Below, piece after piece: positions 33,868-45,424 of a stretch of 64,000 bases of DNA (the first letter of the stretch is position 1; the number at the start of each line of letters is the position of its first letter). The notes beneath the pieces are model-generated. The model worked only from the letters and a program-made list of their open reading frames with translations. It was not told where the DNA came from and did not search any database. This DNA is from Candidatus Arcticimaribacter forsetii. GTDB lineage: Bacteria > Bacteroidota > Bacteroidia > Flavobacteriales > Flavobacteriaceae. Where the stretch lies: the NCBI RefSeq assembly GCF_910589745.1, contig NZ_OU342399.1:930001-994000 (forward strand), read 5' to 3'. The translations under genes were made by a program, and so were the position numbers.

Positions 33868-34599
33868 CGGATCCTTATGGATGATAAAGATTGCTGGGCG
33901 CTTGTGAAAAGTAAGGTTCAACTTTTTCCATTCTTTGACAGATAATGTTTTTATGAATTGGGTAGGCAAAGTTAAATCACAAGCAACACAAACTTCCGTG
34001 TTTCTATCCAGCGATTTCAAGAGATCTTGAAGCATTTGATCATTTCTATAAGGTGTTTCTATGAACAGCTGAGACTGATTAAAATCAAAAGATTTTTTTT
34101 CTAGCTTTTTAATCTCTTTTTGTCTTTTGGCTTTATCAATTGGGAGATAACCATTGAAAGCAAAGTTTTGTCCATTCAGTCCGGAACCCATTATCGCAAG
34201 TAAAATAGAAGATGGTCCAACAAGTGGATGTATGGTTATTTTTTTTCGGTGTGCCATTTTAACGATTTCTGCACCCGGATCGGCAACACCAGGACATCCT
34301 GCGTCAGAAATAACTCCTATTGTAATTCCTTCTTCAATGGGGTCTAAATAAGTTAAAATCTCTTCTGGAAGTGTAAATTTATTTAAAGGAAACAGCTTGA
34401 GGGTACTTTGGTTTTTTTTGGGACTAATTCTTTTTATGAAAGCTCTTGCGTCTTTTTCATTTTCAACAATAAAGTGAGTCAACTCTTCAATTACCTTCCT
34501 TACTGTTAATGGAAGGACCTCCATTGGAGCATTCTGACCAAGAGGAGAGGGTATTAAATATAAAACTCCTTTTTCTTTATCTTGATTTTTCAGCTCCAT
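33856..34599 (-). CDS. RsmI-like SAM-dependent methyltransferase
   Basis: A 247-residue protein of the tetrapyrrole methylase superfamily, related to the 16S rRNA methylase RsmI. The opening reads LYLIPSPLGQ where RsmI usually has a TPIGN motif, then VISDAGCPGVADPGAE (SAM pocket), LVGPSSILLAIMGSGLNGQNFAFNGYLP and FIETPYRND. Bacteroidetes usually carry this shorter divergent copy besides a true RsmI, so the substrate may differ. It overlaps the phosphatase gene by 10 bases on the same strand. Confidence 0.8.
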   Translation of the reverse strand: MELKNQDKEKGVLYLIPSPLGQNAPMEVLPLTVRKVIEELTHFIVENEKDARAFIKRISPKKNQSTLKLFPLNKFTLPEEILTYLDPIEEGITIGVISDAGCPGVADPGAEIVKMAHRKKITIHPLVGPSSILLAIMGSGLNGQNFAFNGYLPIDKAKRQKEIKKLEKKSFDFNQSQLFIETPYRNDQMLQDLLKSLDRNTEVCVACDLTLPTQFIKTLSVKEWKKLNLTFHKRPAIFIIHKDPLSI

Positions 34600-35030
34600 G
34601 ATTCGAGTATTTTTTTACAAGCTTTTTCGATTTTGAAATAAATAATTTCAAACCCGTGTTCCCCTCCGTAATAAGGGTCTTCTACTTCTTCATTACCTAA
34701 TAAAAGTTGTACTTTATTTCGGTCAGTTTCTGTTTTAGCTAGTTTTAAAACATTTTCAAAATTTTGATGATCCATTACAAAAATATGATCGAAGTTTTTA
34801 AAATCAGAATATACAAACTGTCTCGCTTTTTGATTTGAAATATCCAGTCCATGATTCGCTGCAGTTTTTATACTTCTTGGATCTGGAGCATTACCAGAAT
34901 GGTAGTTAGCGGTTCCTGCAGAATCTACTTTGATAGATAAATCTTTGCTGTAATATTCGAAAACACCATGAGCTATAGGCGATCGGCAAATGTTCCCTAG
35001 GCATACCATAAGTACATTTCCTTTTTCCAT
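34590..35030 (-). CDS. Low-molecular-weight protein-tyrosine phosphatase
   Basis: A 146-residue cytoplasmic phosphatase. The active-site loop is CLGNICRSPIA (Cys-x5-Arg) at residues 10-20 and the general-acid Asp is in VEDPYYGG. Full family length. Bacterial members often act on tyrosine kinases that control polysaccharide export; no such kinase is in the window. It follows dnaA by 13 bases and overlaps the methylase gene, so dnaA, this gene and the methylase may form one operon. Confidence 0.92.
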   Translation of the reverse strand: MEKGNVLMVCLGNICRSPIAHGVFEYYSKDLSIKVDSAGTANYHSGNAPDPRSIKTAANHGLDISNQKARQFVYSDFKNFDHIFVMDHQNFENVLKLAKTETDRNKVQLLLGNEEVEDPYYGGEHGFEIIYFKIEKACKKILESWS

Positions 35031-35043
35031 TAAAAAGTAAATT

Positions 35044-36471
35044 TTACAACGTTAACTTCTGATTCAGATCCTCAACGTATTTTCTGAATTGCTTGTCAGT
35101 GAACGTAAGGTTATCAACAGTTTTACATGCATGAAGAACTGTAGCATGATCCCGTTTACCAATTTGGCTACCAATACTTGCTAATGAAGCTTTGGTATAT
35201 TTTTTAGCAAAATACATAGCAAGTTGTCTCGCCTGAACAATGTGTCGTTTTCTAGTTTTTGATTGAAGTGTTTCTACATCCATCTGGAAGTATTCTGAAA
35301 CAACTTTTTGTATATAATCAATTGATACTTCACGCTTGGTATTCTTAACAAACTTCTCAACGATTTCTTTAGCTAGTTCTAAAGTAATTTCAACTTTGTT
35401 GAATGATGATTGAGCAATCAAAGAAATAATTGCACCTTCTAATTCACGAATATTTGATTTTATGTTCTTTGCAACATATTCAATTATAGGCTCTTCGATA
35501 ACAACTCCATCTCGGTAAAGTTTGTTTTTTAATATCGAAATTCGAGTTTCAAAATCTGGTTGTTGTAATTCAGCAGACAATCCCCATTTAAATCTAGAAA
35601 GCAAACGCTGTTCTATATCTTGCATGTCAACTGGAGCTTTATCTGAGGTGAGAATTACTTGCTTTCCGTTTTGGTGTAAGTGATTGAATATATGGAAGAA
35701 TACATCTTGAGTCCCCGTTTTTCCTGATAAGAATTGAACGTCATCAATAATGAGTACGTCAATGATTTGATAGAAATGAATGAAATCATTTCTAGTATTT
35801 TTCTTAACAGATTCTATGTATTGCTGAGTGAATTTTTCAGCAGAGATATATAAAACGGTTTTGTCGGTGTATTTCTCCTTTATTTGTACACCAATTGCGT
35901 GTGCTAAGTGTGTTTTTCCTAAACCTACATTTCCAAAAATTAAAAGTGGATTAAACGATGTTCCTCCAGGTTTGTTAGCTACTGCATAACCGGCTGACCG
36001 TGCTAATCTATTAGAATCACCTTCAAGAAAATTTTGAAAATTATAATTGGGATTTAATTGAGATTCAATTTGTAGATTTCTAATACCAGGAATAACAAAA
36101 GGATTCTTTAATTCTGTATTAAGCGAGCTTAAGGGTGCTTCTACATTTTGAGCTAAAACTCTTGATTGTTGAGAACTTGGAATACTTTCAGTGAAAGGTT
36201 GCTTGCTGCCAAGCGTATTTTCCATTTTAATGATATAAACCAAACGGGCATCTTCTCCAAGTTCTTGGGTGAGTGCTATTTTAAGTAGTTTTACATAATG
36301 CTCTTCCAGCCATTCATAAAAGAATTTACTTGGGACCTGTATGCTAAGTGCAGTGTCGGTCAGTTTAATTGGAACGATTGGTTCGAACCAAGTTTTGTAA
36401 GCTTGTGGTTGTATATTGTCTTGGATGAATTCAAGACATTTTCCCCAGGAAGATGCTGCTGTTTTTTGCAT
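35044..36471 (-). CDS. dnaA: Chromosomal replication initiator protein
   Basis: A 475-residue initiator. Domain I (about residues 1-85, WGKCLEFIQDNIQPQAYKTWF) mediates oligomerisation, domain II is a variable linker, domain III has Walker A GNVGLGKTHLA and Walker B LIIDDVQFL, and domain IV has the DNA-binding signature GKRDHATVLHACKTV. All are intact. Upstream it is divergent from a thioesterase gene across a 166-base gap with two arms of a long inverted repeat. No cluster of DnaA boxes was seen, so the replication origin need not be here. Confidence 0.97.
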   Translation of the reverse strand: MQKTAASSWGKCLEFIQDNIQPQAYKTWFEPIVPIKLTDTALSIQVPSKFFYEWLEEHYVKLLKIALTQELGEDARLVYIIKMENTLGSKQPFTESIPSSQQSRVLAQNVEAPLSSLNTELKNPFVIPGIRNLQIESQLNPNYNFQNFLEGDSNRLARSAGYAVANKPGGTSFNPLLIFGNVGLGKTHLAHAIGVQIKEKYTDKTVLYISAEKFTQQYIESVKKNTRNDFIHFYQIIDVLIIDDVQFLSGKTGTQDVFFHIFNHLHQNGKQVILTSDKAPVDMQDIEQRLLSRFKWGLSAELQQPDFETRISILKNKLYRDGVVIEEPIIEYVAKNIKSNIRELEGAIISLIAQSSFNKVEITLELAKEIVEKFVKNTKREVSIDYIQKVVSEYFQMDVETLQSKTRKRHIVQARQLAMYFAKKYTKASLASIGSQIGKRDHATVLHACKTVDNLTFTDKQFRKYVEDLNQKLTL

Positions 36472-36489
36472 TAATGGTTTTGTAAATAA

Positions 36490-36619
36490 TTTTTTTGATG
36501 AAGCAACAATATGTATTGCTTACGCACCACAAATATTAGCACTTTTTTTTTAATAAAAAAGTCAATTTACTATTGGTTTTGAAGTTTTTTTTTCGGAGAT
36601 TATTGCTTCATCAAAAAAA
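36490..36619. repeat. Long inverted repeat symmetrically placed in the dnaA divergent region
   Basis: TTTTTTTGATGAAGCAA at 36490-36506 is the exact reverse complement of 36603-36619; allowing one mismatch the arms extend to 21 bases. Each arm lies exactly 18 bases from its gene start (dnaA at 36471, thioesterase at 36638), so both leaders carry the same ATTRTTGCTTCATC string followed by A residues. It could be a shared operator or leader element. Confidence 0.7.
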
Positions 36620-36637
36620 ACGTTTATTATATACAAT

Positions 36638-37039
36638 ATGTTAGAATATGCATCCAAACCTTTACTAGTTAGATATGGAGAAACAGACCAAATGGGTATT
36701 GTGCACCACAGTAATTATTTTAGGTACTTTGAAGTCGCTAGATTAGAGTGGCTTACTGCTCTTGGTGTATCTTATGCTTTAATGGAAAAAGAAGGTGTAA
36801 TTATGCCTGTTATTGATGCCAAAATAAGCTATAAAACTCCTGCACTTTTTGATGATAAATTAATAATAAATATTTTTTTAAGTGAAACTCCAAGGGTAAA
36901 AATCAAATTTACATACGAAGTAAAAAATCAAAAAAATGAGCTTATTTGTACAGGAGAAACAACTTTAGCATTTTTAAATTCAGTTTCTCGTAAACCGATT
37001 CGTTGCCCAGAGAGTTTTATTTCAATTTTTGAGTCTTAA
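36638..37039 (+). CDS. Acyl-CoA thioesterase (YbgC/FadM type)
   Basis: A 133-residue hotdog-fold enzyme. VRYGETDQMGIVHHSNYFRYFEVARLEWL-type opening is split here as GETDQMGIVHHSNY with the catalytic Asp and the following FEVARLEWL helix. It hydrolyses acyl-CoA thioesters; the acyl chain is unknown. Full length for the family. It is divergent from dnaA and overlaps the convergent ribD by 23 bases. Confidence 0.9.
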   Translation: MLEYASKPLLVRYGETDQMGIVHHSNYFRYFEVARLEWLTALGVSYALMEKEGVIMPVIDAKISYKTPALFDDKLIINIFLSETPRVKIKFTYEVKNQKNELICTGETTLAFLNSVSRKPIRCPESFISIFES

Positions 37040-38075
37040 AATAATATTGAACAATATCATTTTTAATGAGTTCAGTTTTTTGGGGCATGTATTCAAATTT
37101 TGGTTTGCTTACCCCTTTATGCAACTGTTTTGGGGATACAAATATTCTAGCTTCATCCCACAATCCATAATCTATAAACCCTTGAAGTGTTTTTGTTCCT
37201 CCTTCTATAATAATTGACTGTATTTCTTTTTTATATAATAGCTGGCAGATTTTAGTATATATATTTTTGTAATCTATAACAACGGCCTGGCGTAAATTTC
37301 TTTTGTTGTTGGAGCTCAGTACTATGGTTTCATATTTATCAATTAAAACTTCAGAATTTAAAGGTATTTTTTCATTTGGATCTAGTACCAGTCTCAAAGG
37401 AGAATTTCCACTAACTTTTCTTGTGGTTAGACTTGGATTATCATCAATAATTGTTTGTATTCCTACCAAAATACTCTGCTCTTGTGATCTCCAAATATGA
37501 TTCTTAGTTTGAGAACTTTCGTTTGTGAGCCAGAACGGAGCAGTTTTAGATCGATTTTCTTTTAAAGGTGCAATAAATCCATCTTTAGTTTCAGCCCATT
37601 TTAATATTATATAAGGCCTTTTTTTTAAATGAAAAGTAAAAAAACGTTTGTTCAGAAATGTAGCTTCTTCTTCTAAAACTCCCACGATAACTTCAACTCC
37701 AGCTTTTTTCAATTTTTCAATTCCGGTACCATTAACAAGATCAAAAGGATCTTGACAACCAATAACAACTTTAGGTATTTTATGTTTAATAATTAAATCG
37801 CTGCATGGGGGAGTGGAACCATAGTGGTTACAAGGTTCTAAGTTTACATATAAGGTACACTCCTTTAAAATAGATTTGTCTTTTATAGAATGGATAGCAT
37901 TGACTTCTGCATGAGGAGCACCTTTTTTTTGATGCCATCCTTCGCCAATAATCGTTCCTTTATAGACAATTACACTCCCAACTAAAGGGTTAGGATAAGT
38001 TAGACCTAGACCTTTCATTGCTAAATCGATACATCGTTGCATGAATTTTATATGAATCTGGTCTTTTTTATTCAT
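37017..38075 (-). CDS. ribD: Riboflavin biosynthesis deaminase/reductase
   Basis: A 352-residue bifunctional enzyme for the second and third steps of riboflavin synthesis. The N-terminal deaminase has zinc ligands in GAPHAEVNAI and NLEPCNHYGSTPPC; the C-terminal reductase begins around residue 155 (RPYIILKWAETKDGFIA) and includes GGTKTLQGFI. Both halves are intact. It provides flavin precursors of the kind needed by the FMN-binding protein at 3.9 kb, but there is no direct link. No FMN riboswitch was seen upstream. Confidence 0.95.
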   Translation of the reverse strand: MNKKDQIHIKFMQRCIDLAMKGLGLTYPNPLVGSVIVYKGTIIGEGWHQKKGAPHAEVNAIHSIKDKSILKECTLYVNLEPCNHYGSTPPCSDLIIKHKIPKVVIGCQDPFDLVNGTGIEKLKKAGVEVIVGVLEEEATFLNKRFFTFHLKKRPYIILKWAETKDGFIAPLKENRSKTAPFWLTNESSQTKNHIWRSQEQSILVGIQTIIDDNPSLTTRKVSGNSPLRLVLDPNEKIPLNSEVLIDKYETIVLSSNNKRNLRQAVVIDYKNIYTKICQLLYKKEIQSIIIEGGTKTLQGFIDYGLWDEARIFVSPKQLHKGVSKPKFEYMPQKTELIKNDIVQYYFKTQKLK

Positions 38076-38130
38076 GATAACAGGTCAAATAGTATTAATT
38101 TTATAAAGTATAAAAATACTAAAGAATTAA

Positions 38131-38616
38131 ATGAAGCAAGCTATCATTAGAGAAGTTTTAGAAAAAGATAATCTAGCTTTAGCAAATGTTATCCGCGAAG
38201 TATTGATTGATCTTGGGGTTCCTAAAGTTGGAACAGCTTACGAAGATCCCGAATTAGATCATATGTATCAGTGTTATCTTCAAGAAAAATCTTCTTATTT
38301 TGTTCTTGAGAACCAAGGTGAAGTTCTTGGTGGTTCAGGAATAGCTCCTTTAAAAGGAGGGGATCCTTCAGTTTGTGAATTACAAAAAATGTATTTTTTA
38401 TCCAAAGCCAGAGGTCATGGATTGGGTGATAAAATGATAGATTATTGCTTGAGTTTTGCAAAAGAACAAGGTTTTAAACTTTGTTATATTGAAACGCTCC
38501 CTTATATGGAAGCAGCTCAAAAGTTATATGTGAAAAAAGGGTTTCAATACATTAAAAAACCAATGGGATCCACGGGTCATACTTCTTGTAATGTTTGGCT
38601 AACTAAAGACCTTTAA
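38131..38616 (+). CDS. GNAT-family N-acetyltransferase
   Basis: A 161-residue GNAT protein: the N-terminal NLALANVIREVLIDLGVPKVG, central GGSGIAPLKGGDPSVCELQKMYFL, acetyl-CoA loop ARGHGLGDKMI and late AAQKLYVKKGF. Close in style to putative amino-group acetyltransferases of Bacteroidetes; substrate unknown. Its stop is followed directly by the prmC start (no gap), so the two are co-translated. Confidence 0.87.
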   Translation: MKQAIIREVLEKDNLALANVIREVLIDLGVPKVGTAYEDPELDHMYQCYLQEKSSYFVLENQGEVLGGSGIAPLKGGDPSVCELQKMYFLSKARGHGLGDKMIDYCLSFAKEQGFKLCYIETLPYMEAAQKLYVKKGFQYIKKPMGSTGHTSCNVWLTKDL

Positions 38617-41462
<2,846 letters not shown>

Positions 41463-41555
41463 ATTTAACAGATTAGTGTTTTTTTAAACAAATTCAATAA
41501 TTAATTATTTTGGTTGAATGGTTTTGGTATTTTTGTTTATTAAATTTTTTAAACT

Positions 41556-42065
41556 TTGATTCGTAATTTTTGGCGCAATTTTATTTTTGAAAGGGAGCTG
41601 GATAAAAATTTATCCATGAAGTCTCTAGACAAGGAATTTAAAATTAAAAGCGTTGCGATTTTAGTTGATCCAAAATTAGAAGTTGAAGCTCGTTTTTTTA
41701 TGGATTTAGCAGCTGATCTTAATTTGCCAAAGGTTAAAATGAATTTAATGTTATTAAACAAAACCATTGAAATAGTGGACGAGCATCCTCAAACACTAAA
41801 TTTAACTGAATTAAATTATTGGAGCAGTTTTAAAGGAGATTTATTAAATTTTTGTCAGTCAGAATATGATCTTTTGATTAATTATTACAACAAAAGCAAT
41901 TCTATTTATTCATTGATAAGTACCAGAACCAAAGCCAAAATGAGTGTTGGTTTTGTTGGTGTAGATTCAAGAATTAATGATATTATATTTGACTTTGACC
42001 CAAAGGATAAGCATACTTTTAAAAAAGAATTGCTTAAGTATATGACAATTTTAAACAAGATATAA
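41556..42065 (+). CDS. DUF6913 domain protein of unknown function
   Basis: A 169-residue cytoplasmic protein with no signal or membrane helix. Recognisable family stretches are KSVAILVDPKLEVEA, YDLLINYYNKSN, KAKMSVGFVGVDSRINDIIFD and the C-terminal KKELLKYMTILNKI. The family (DUF6913) is conserved in flavobacteria, commonly beside dapA, as here (next start follows at once). The start is TTG at 41556, 20 bases after a TATTTTTG box (41528-41535); an ATG at 41616 would shorten it by 20 residues. Confidence 0.65.
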   Translation: MIRNFWRNFIFERELDKNLSMKSLDKEFKIKSVAILVDPKLEVEARFFMDLAADLNLPKVKMNLMLLNKTIEIVDEHPQTLNLTELNYWSSFKGDLLNFCQSEYDLLINYYNKSNSIYSLISTRTKAKMSVGFVGVDSRINDIIFDFDPKDKHTFKKELLKYMTILNKI

Positions 42066-42944
42066 GTGGAGTTTTTAAAAGGTTCTGGAGTTGCTATGAT
42101 TACTCCGTTTGATTCCAGTGGGAATATAGATTTTGATGCATTAACACGTATAGTTAATCATATAATCTCCGGTGGGATCGATTATATAGTAGTTATGGGA
42201 ACTACTGCTGAAACTGCAACCCTGACTAAAGAGGAGCGAGCGCAAATAGTTTCCAAAATTATTGAAGTTAATGGCAATCGTGTTCCTTTAGTTTTGGGAC
42301 TCGGAAGTAATAATACTGCAGAACTTATTTCAACAATAAAACAAACCGATTTATCTTCATTCAAGGCCTTATTGTCAGTATGTCCTTATTATACAAGACC
42401 AAGTCAAGAAGGTTTATACCAACACTTTAAGCTTGTTTCTGAAGCATCTGAAATCCCTGTTCTTTTATATAATGTACCTTCAAGAGCAGGAGTGTCCATA
42501 TCGAACGAAACAACAGTTCGACTTGCAAACGATTGTTCAAATATTGTAGGAACAAAAGATGCTACAGGAGACTTAGATTCTGTTATTTCTTTAATTGACC
42601 AAGTTCCAAATGGTTTTCATGTGATTTCTGGAGATGATGCTCTTGCACTTCCAATAGTACTTGCTGGAGGATCTGGAGTCATATCGGTAATCGGTGGCGC
42701 ATTATCCACTAAGGTTGCCCAAATGATTCGTTTAGGTTTAGAAAACAAAGAAGATCAAGCTCTTGTGTATCACAATCAAATTCTAGATATGATTGATTTG
42801 ATTTTTCGTGAAGGAAATCCAACCGGAATCAAAAAACTCTCTCAAATTATAGGTTTATGTGAGCCAAATGTTCGTTTGCCTTTGGTTTCTGCAACCGAGG
42901 AGCTAGCCTCAGAAATAAAGGATAATTTAGCTGGTCTAAACTAG
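42066..42944 (+). CDS. dapA: 4-hydroxy-tetrahydrodipicolinate synthase
   Basis: A 292-residue TIM-barrel enzyme joining pyruvate and aspartate semialdehyde in the lysine/diaminopimelate pathway. The Schiff-base Lys is Lys164 in GTKDATGDL; VMGTTAETATL (family GTTGE-like loop, here with Ala after Thr) and YNVPSRAGVSI with the catalytic Tyr are present. The start is GTG, immediately after the DUF6913 stop. Confidence 0.95.
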   Translation: MEFLKGSGVAMITPFDSSGNIDFDALTRIVNHIISGGIDYIVVMGTTAETATLTKEERAQIVSKIIEVNGNRVPLVLGLGSNNTAELISTIKQTDLSSFKALLSVCPYYTRPSQEGLYQHFKLVSEASEIPVLLYNVPSRAGVSISNETTVRLANDCSNIVGTKDATGDLDSVISLIDQVPNGFHVISGDDALALPIVLAGGSGVISVIGGALSTKVAQMIRLGLENKEDQALVYHNQILDMIDLIFREGNPTGIKKLSQIIGLCEPNVRLPLVSATEELASEIKDNLAGLN

Positions 42945-43035
42945 ACCCTGAAGTTAAAATTTTGGTAAAATAGTACCCTCAATTTTATTTACAACTTACC
43001 TTTGAATTTTAATTTTCACATTGATTATATTTTAG

Positions 43036-43043
43036 TAGTTTTG
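43036..43043 (+). promoter_or_regulatory. -7 promoter box TAGTTTTG for the bamD operon
   Basis: A TAnnTTTG match that ends 4 bases before the bamD ATG, implying a leaderless or near-leaderless transcript. Confidence 0.5.
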
Positions 43044-43047
43044 CATC

Positions 43048-43875
43048 ATGATTTTAAAAACCTTCAAATCTTTAGTAGTCTTATTGTTACTGATTTCACT
43101 AGCTAGTTGTAGCGATTATCAAAAACTACTTAATAATCCCGATATAAATCTTAAATATAAAGGAGCTGAAGCATATTACAATGCTGGAGAATACAAAAAA
43201 GCAAATCGAGTTTTAGAACAAATTGTCCCTTCTTATAGAGGTAAACCTCAGGCTCAAAGGATTATATTTTTCTACGCCAATAGTTTTTTTCAAATTAGGG
43301 ATTACAATTTAGCAGCCTATCAGTTTGAAAGTTTTGTAAAAGCTTATCCGAAAAGTGATCGACTTCAAGAAGCATATTTTATGGCTGCAAAATCATATTA
43401 TATGCTTTCTCCGAGATCCAGCTTAGACCAGCAGGATACTTATACTGCAATTGATAAGCTTCAGGTTTTTTTAGACAATTACCCAAACTCAGAGTTTAGC
43501 GAGGAAGCAAATACACTCATTGCAGAACTTCAGGTTAAGCTTGAAAAAAAGTTTTTCGAAATTTCTAAAAAATATCATACTATTAGGGACTACAAAGCTG
43601 CTTTAAATGCTTTTGACAACTTCATAAGCGACTTCCCAGGAACTCAATACAAAGAAGAAGCATTGTATTATAAGTTCCTTTCTAGCTATGAGTTAGCAAT
43701 AAATAGTATCTTTGCCAAAAAAGAAGATCGACTTACCGATGCAGAAGAGCTCGGACGTACTCTTTTAAGTTATTTTCCGGAGTCGTTATTTCTGGATGAT
43801 ATTGATAAAAAATTAAAAACCATTAAAAAGGAATTGAACACCTTTGACCAATCAACAACAACAAATACAAAATAG
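43048..43875 (+). CDS. bamD: Outer-membrane assembly lipoprotein BamD
   Basis: A 275-residue lipoprotein of the BAM complex that inserts beta-barrels. The signal ends ISLASC, giving the lipid-anchored Cys. The rest is a series of TPR-like helices (AEAYYNAGEYKKANRVLE, LAAYQFESFVKAYPKSD, DYKAALNAFDNFISDFPG). Length fits the Bacteroidetes family. It starts an operon with rpoZ, coaBC and porD. Confidence 0.93.
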   Translation: MILKTFKSLVVLLLLISLASCSDYQKLLNNPDINLKYKGAEAYYNAGEYKKANRVLEQIVPSYRGKPQAQRIIFFYANSFFQIRDYNLAAYQFESFVKAYPKSDRLQEAYFMAAKSYYMLSPRSSLDQQDTYTAIDKLQVFLDNYPNSEFSEEANTLIAELQVKLEKKFFEISKKYHTIRDYKAALNAFDNFISDFPGTQYKEEALYYKFLSSYELAINSIFAKKEDRLTDAEELGRTLLSYFPESLFLDDIDKKLKTIKKELNTFDQSTTTNTK

Positions 43876-43880
43876 CAAGG

Positions 43881-44201
43881 ATGACAAAGTATAGAGAATC
43901 AAAAGCTCCAATCAGTACAACAACTTATGACAAGAATAAAGTTGAGGGAGAAACAAAGAACATCTACGAAGCATTATCTATTATTGCAAAGCGTTCCATG
44001 CAAATCAACTTAGATATTAAAAAAGAACTGCATGAAAAATTAGAAGAATTTGCAACTCACAATGATAGTTTAGAAGAGATCTTTGAAAACAAAGAGCAAA
44101 TCGAAGTTTCTAAATTTTATGAAAGTCTTCCTAAGCCACACGCACTTGCAGTAGAAGAATGGTTACAAAATAGAGTATACCATCGAAAAACTGAAGAGTA
44201 G
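43881..44201 (+). CDS. rpoZ: RNA polymerase omega subunit (Bacteroidetes type)
   Basis: A 106-residue protein. The core reads GETKNIYEALSIIAKRSMQI then a helical region and LPKPHALAVEEWLQNRVYHRK, as in Bacteroidetes omega subunits, which are longer than the E. coli form. It helps assemble RNA polymerase. It sits 5 bases after bamD and 5 before coaBC. Confidence 0.88.
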   Translation: MTKYRESKAPISTTTYDKNKVEGETKNIYEALSIIAKRSMQINLDIKKELHEKLEEFATHNDSLEEIFENKEQIEVSKFYESLPKPHALAVEEWLQNRVYHRKTEE

Positions 44202-44206
44202 AGGAT

Positions 44207-45424
44207 ATGTCCTTCTTCCATGGTAAAAGGATCCTACTAGGTGTTTCAGGTGGAATAGCTGCTTACAAAACACCGGAGCTTGTTCGAGCTTTTATCAAAC
44301 AAGGTGCAGAGGTACGGGTCATTATGACTCCTTCTTCTAAAGATTTTGTAACTCCACTTTCTTTAGCAACTGTATCTAACAATCCAGTTTATTCTTCATT
44401 TATTGCTGTGGATCAAGACAATCCTTTATGGAATAATCATGTTGAAATGGCTTTATGGGCAGATTTTATGCTCATCGCTCCTGCTACTTCAAACACCATT
44501 TCTTCAATGGTACACGCTCGTTGTACCAATTTACTACTAGCAGCTTATCTGTCGTCTCAATGCAAAGTTTTTGTCGCTCCTGCGATGGATTTAGATATGT
44601 ATTCGCATCCCGGTAATCAAAAAAACTTAGATACTCTTGTTGAATATGGAGTAGAAGTACTTCCAACAGGCGAAGGATTCTTAGCTAGTGGCTTACAGGG
44701 TAAGGGACGCATGCTAGAGCCGCTAGAAATTGTCTCTTTGATAGAAAAAAGTATCTCTAAAAATTTACCATTAAGTTTAAAGAAAGTGGTAATTACTGCT
44801 GGTCCAACTCATGAGGCTATTGATCCGGTTCGATTCATAGGAAATAGTTCTTCCGGTAAAATGGGATTTGAATTAGCAAAAAGAGCAGCAAATTTAGGAG
44901 CTGAGGTAGTGTTAATAAGCGGGCCTACTTCTCAAAAAGTAGAACATCATAATATTCAGATCGAGCATGTGGTTTCTGCAGATCAAATGTTCGAGTTGTC
45001 AAAAAGTCATTTTCCTTCTGCTTCAATATTCATAGCTTCTGCTGCTGTTGCAGATTTCAAACCGGATCATAGTGCAACTCAAAAAATAAAAAAAGGCGAA
45101 AATTTTAATAAAATAAATCTAGTTCCAACTCCTGATATATTGGCTCATCTTGGGTCTATCAAAGAGAATCAATTTTTAGTCGGATTTGCTCTTGAAACAG
45201 AAAATGAAATTGATAACGCAAAGAAAAAATTAAAACATAAAAACTTAAATGCTATTGTTCTTAATTCTTTAAACGATCCTAACGCAGGATTTGGTGGCGA
45301 TCAAAATAAAATCACTTATATTCAACCCAATACAGCTCCTATTTCGTTTGAATTGAAATCTAAACAAGCGGTAGCTGTCGATATTTTTGATCAAATAATC
45401 GTTTCTTATGAAAAATCTTCTTAG
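44207..45424 (+). CDS. coaBC: Phosphopantothenoylcysteine decarboxylase/synthetase
   Basis: A 405-residue bifunctional enzyme for two steps of coenzyme A synthesis. The CoaC half has GVSGGIAAYKTPELVR (flavin site), catalytic His in the NNHVEMALWADF segment and MDLDMYSHP; the CoaB half begins near residue 190 with VITAGPTHEAIDPVRFIGN and includes ASAAVADFKP and LVGFALETEN. Complete. It overlaps porD by 17 bases. coaE, the last CoA step, lies 4.4 kb further on. Confidence 0.95.
   Translation: MSFFHGKRILLGVSGGIAAYKTPELVRAFIKQGAEVRVIMTPSSKDFVTPLSLATVSNNPVYSSFIAVDQDNPLWNNHVEMALWADFMLIAPATSNTISSMVHARCTNLLLAAYLSSQCKVFVAPAMDLDMYSHPGNQKNLDTLVEYGVEVLPTGEGFLASGLQGKGRMLEPLEIVSLIEKSISKNLPLSLKKVVITAGPTHEAIDPVRFIGNSSSGKMGFELAKRAANLGAEVVLISGPTSQKVEHHNIQIEHVVSADQMFELSKSHFPSASIFIASAAVADFKPDHSATQKIKKGENFNKINLVPTPDILAHLGSIKENQFLVGFALETENEIDNAKKKLKHKNLNAIVLNSLNDPNAGFGGDQNKITYIQPNTAPISFELKSKQAVAVDIFDQIIVSYEKSS

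Noticed and set aside
36472-36637. Replication origin next to dnaA
   Set aside because: No cluster of TTATCCACA-type boxes was found; one TTATTTACA has two mismatches. The gap is better explained by a divergent promoter.
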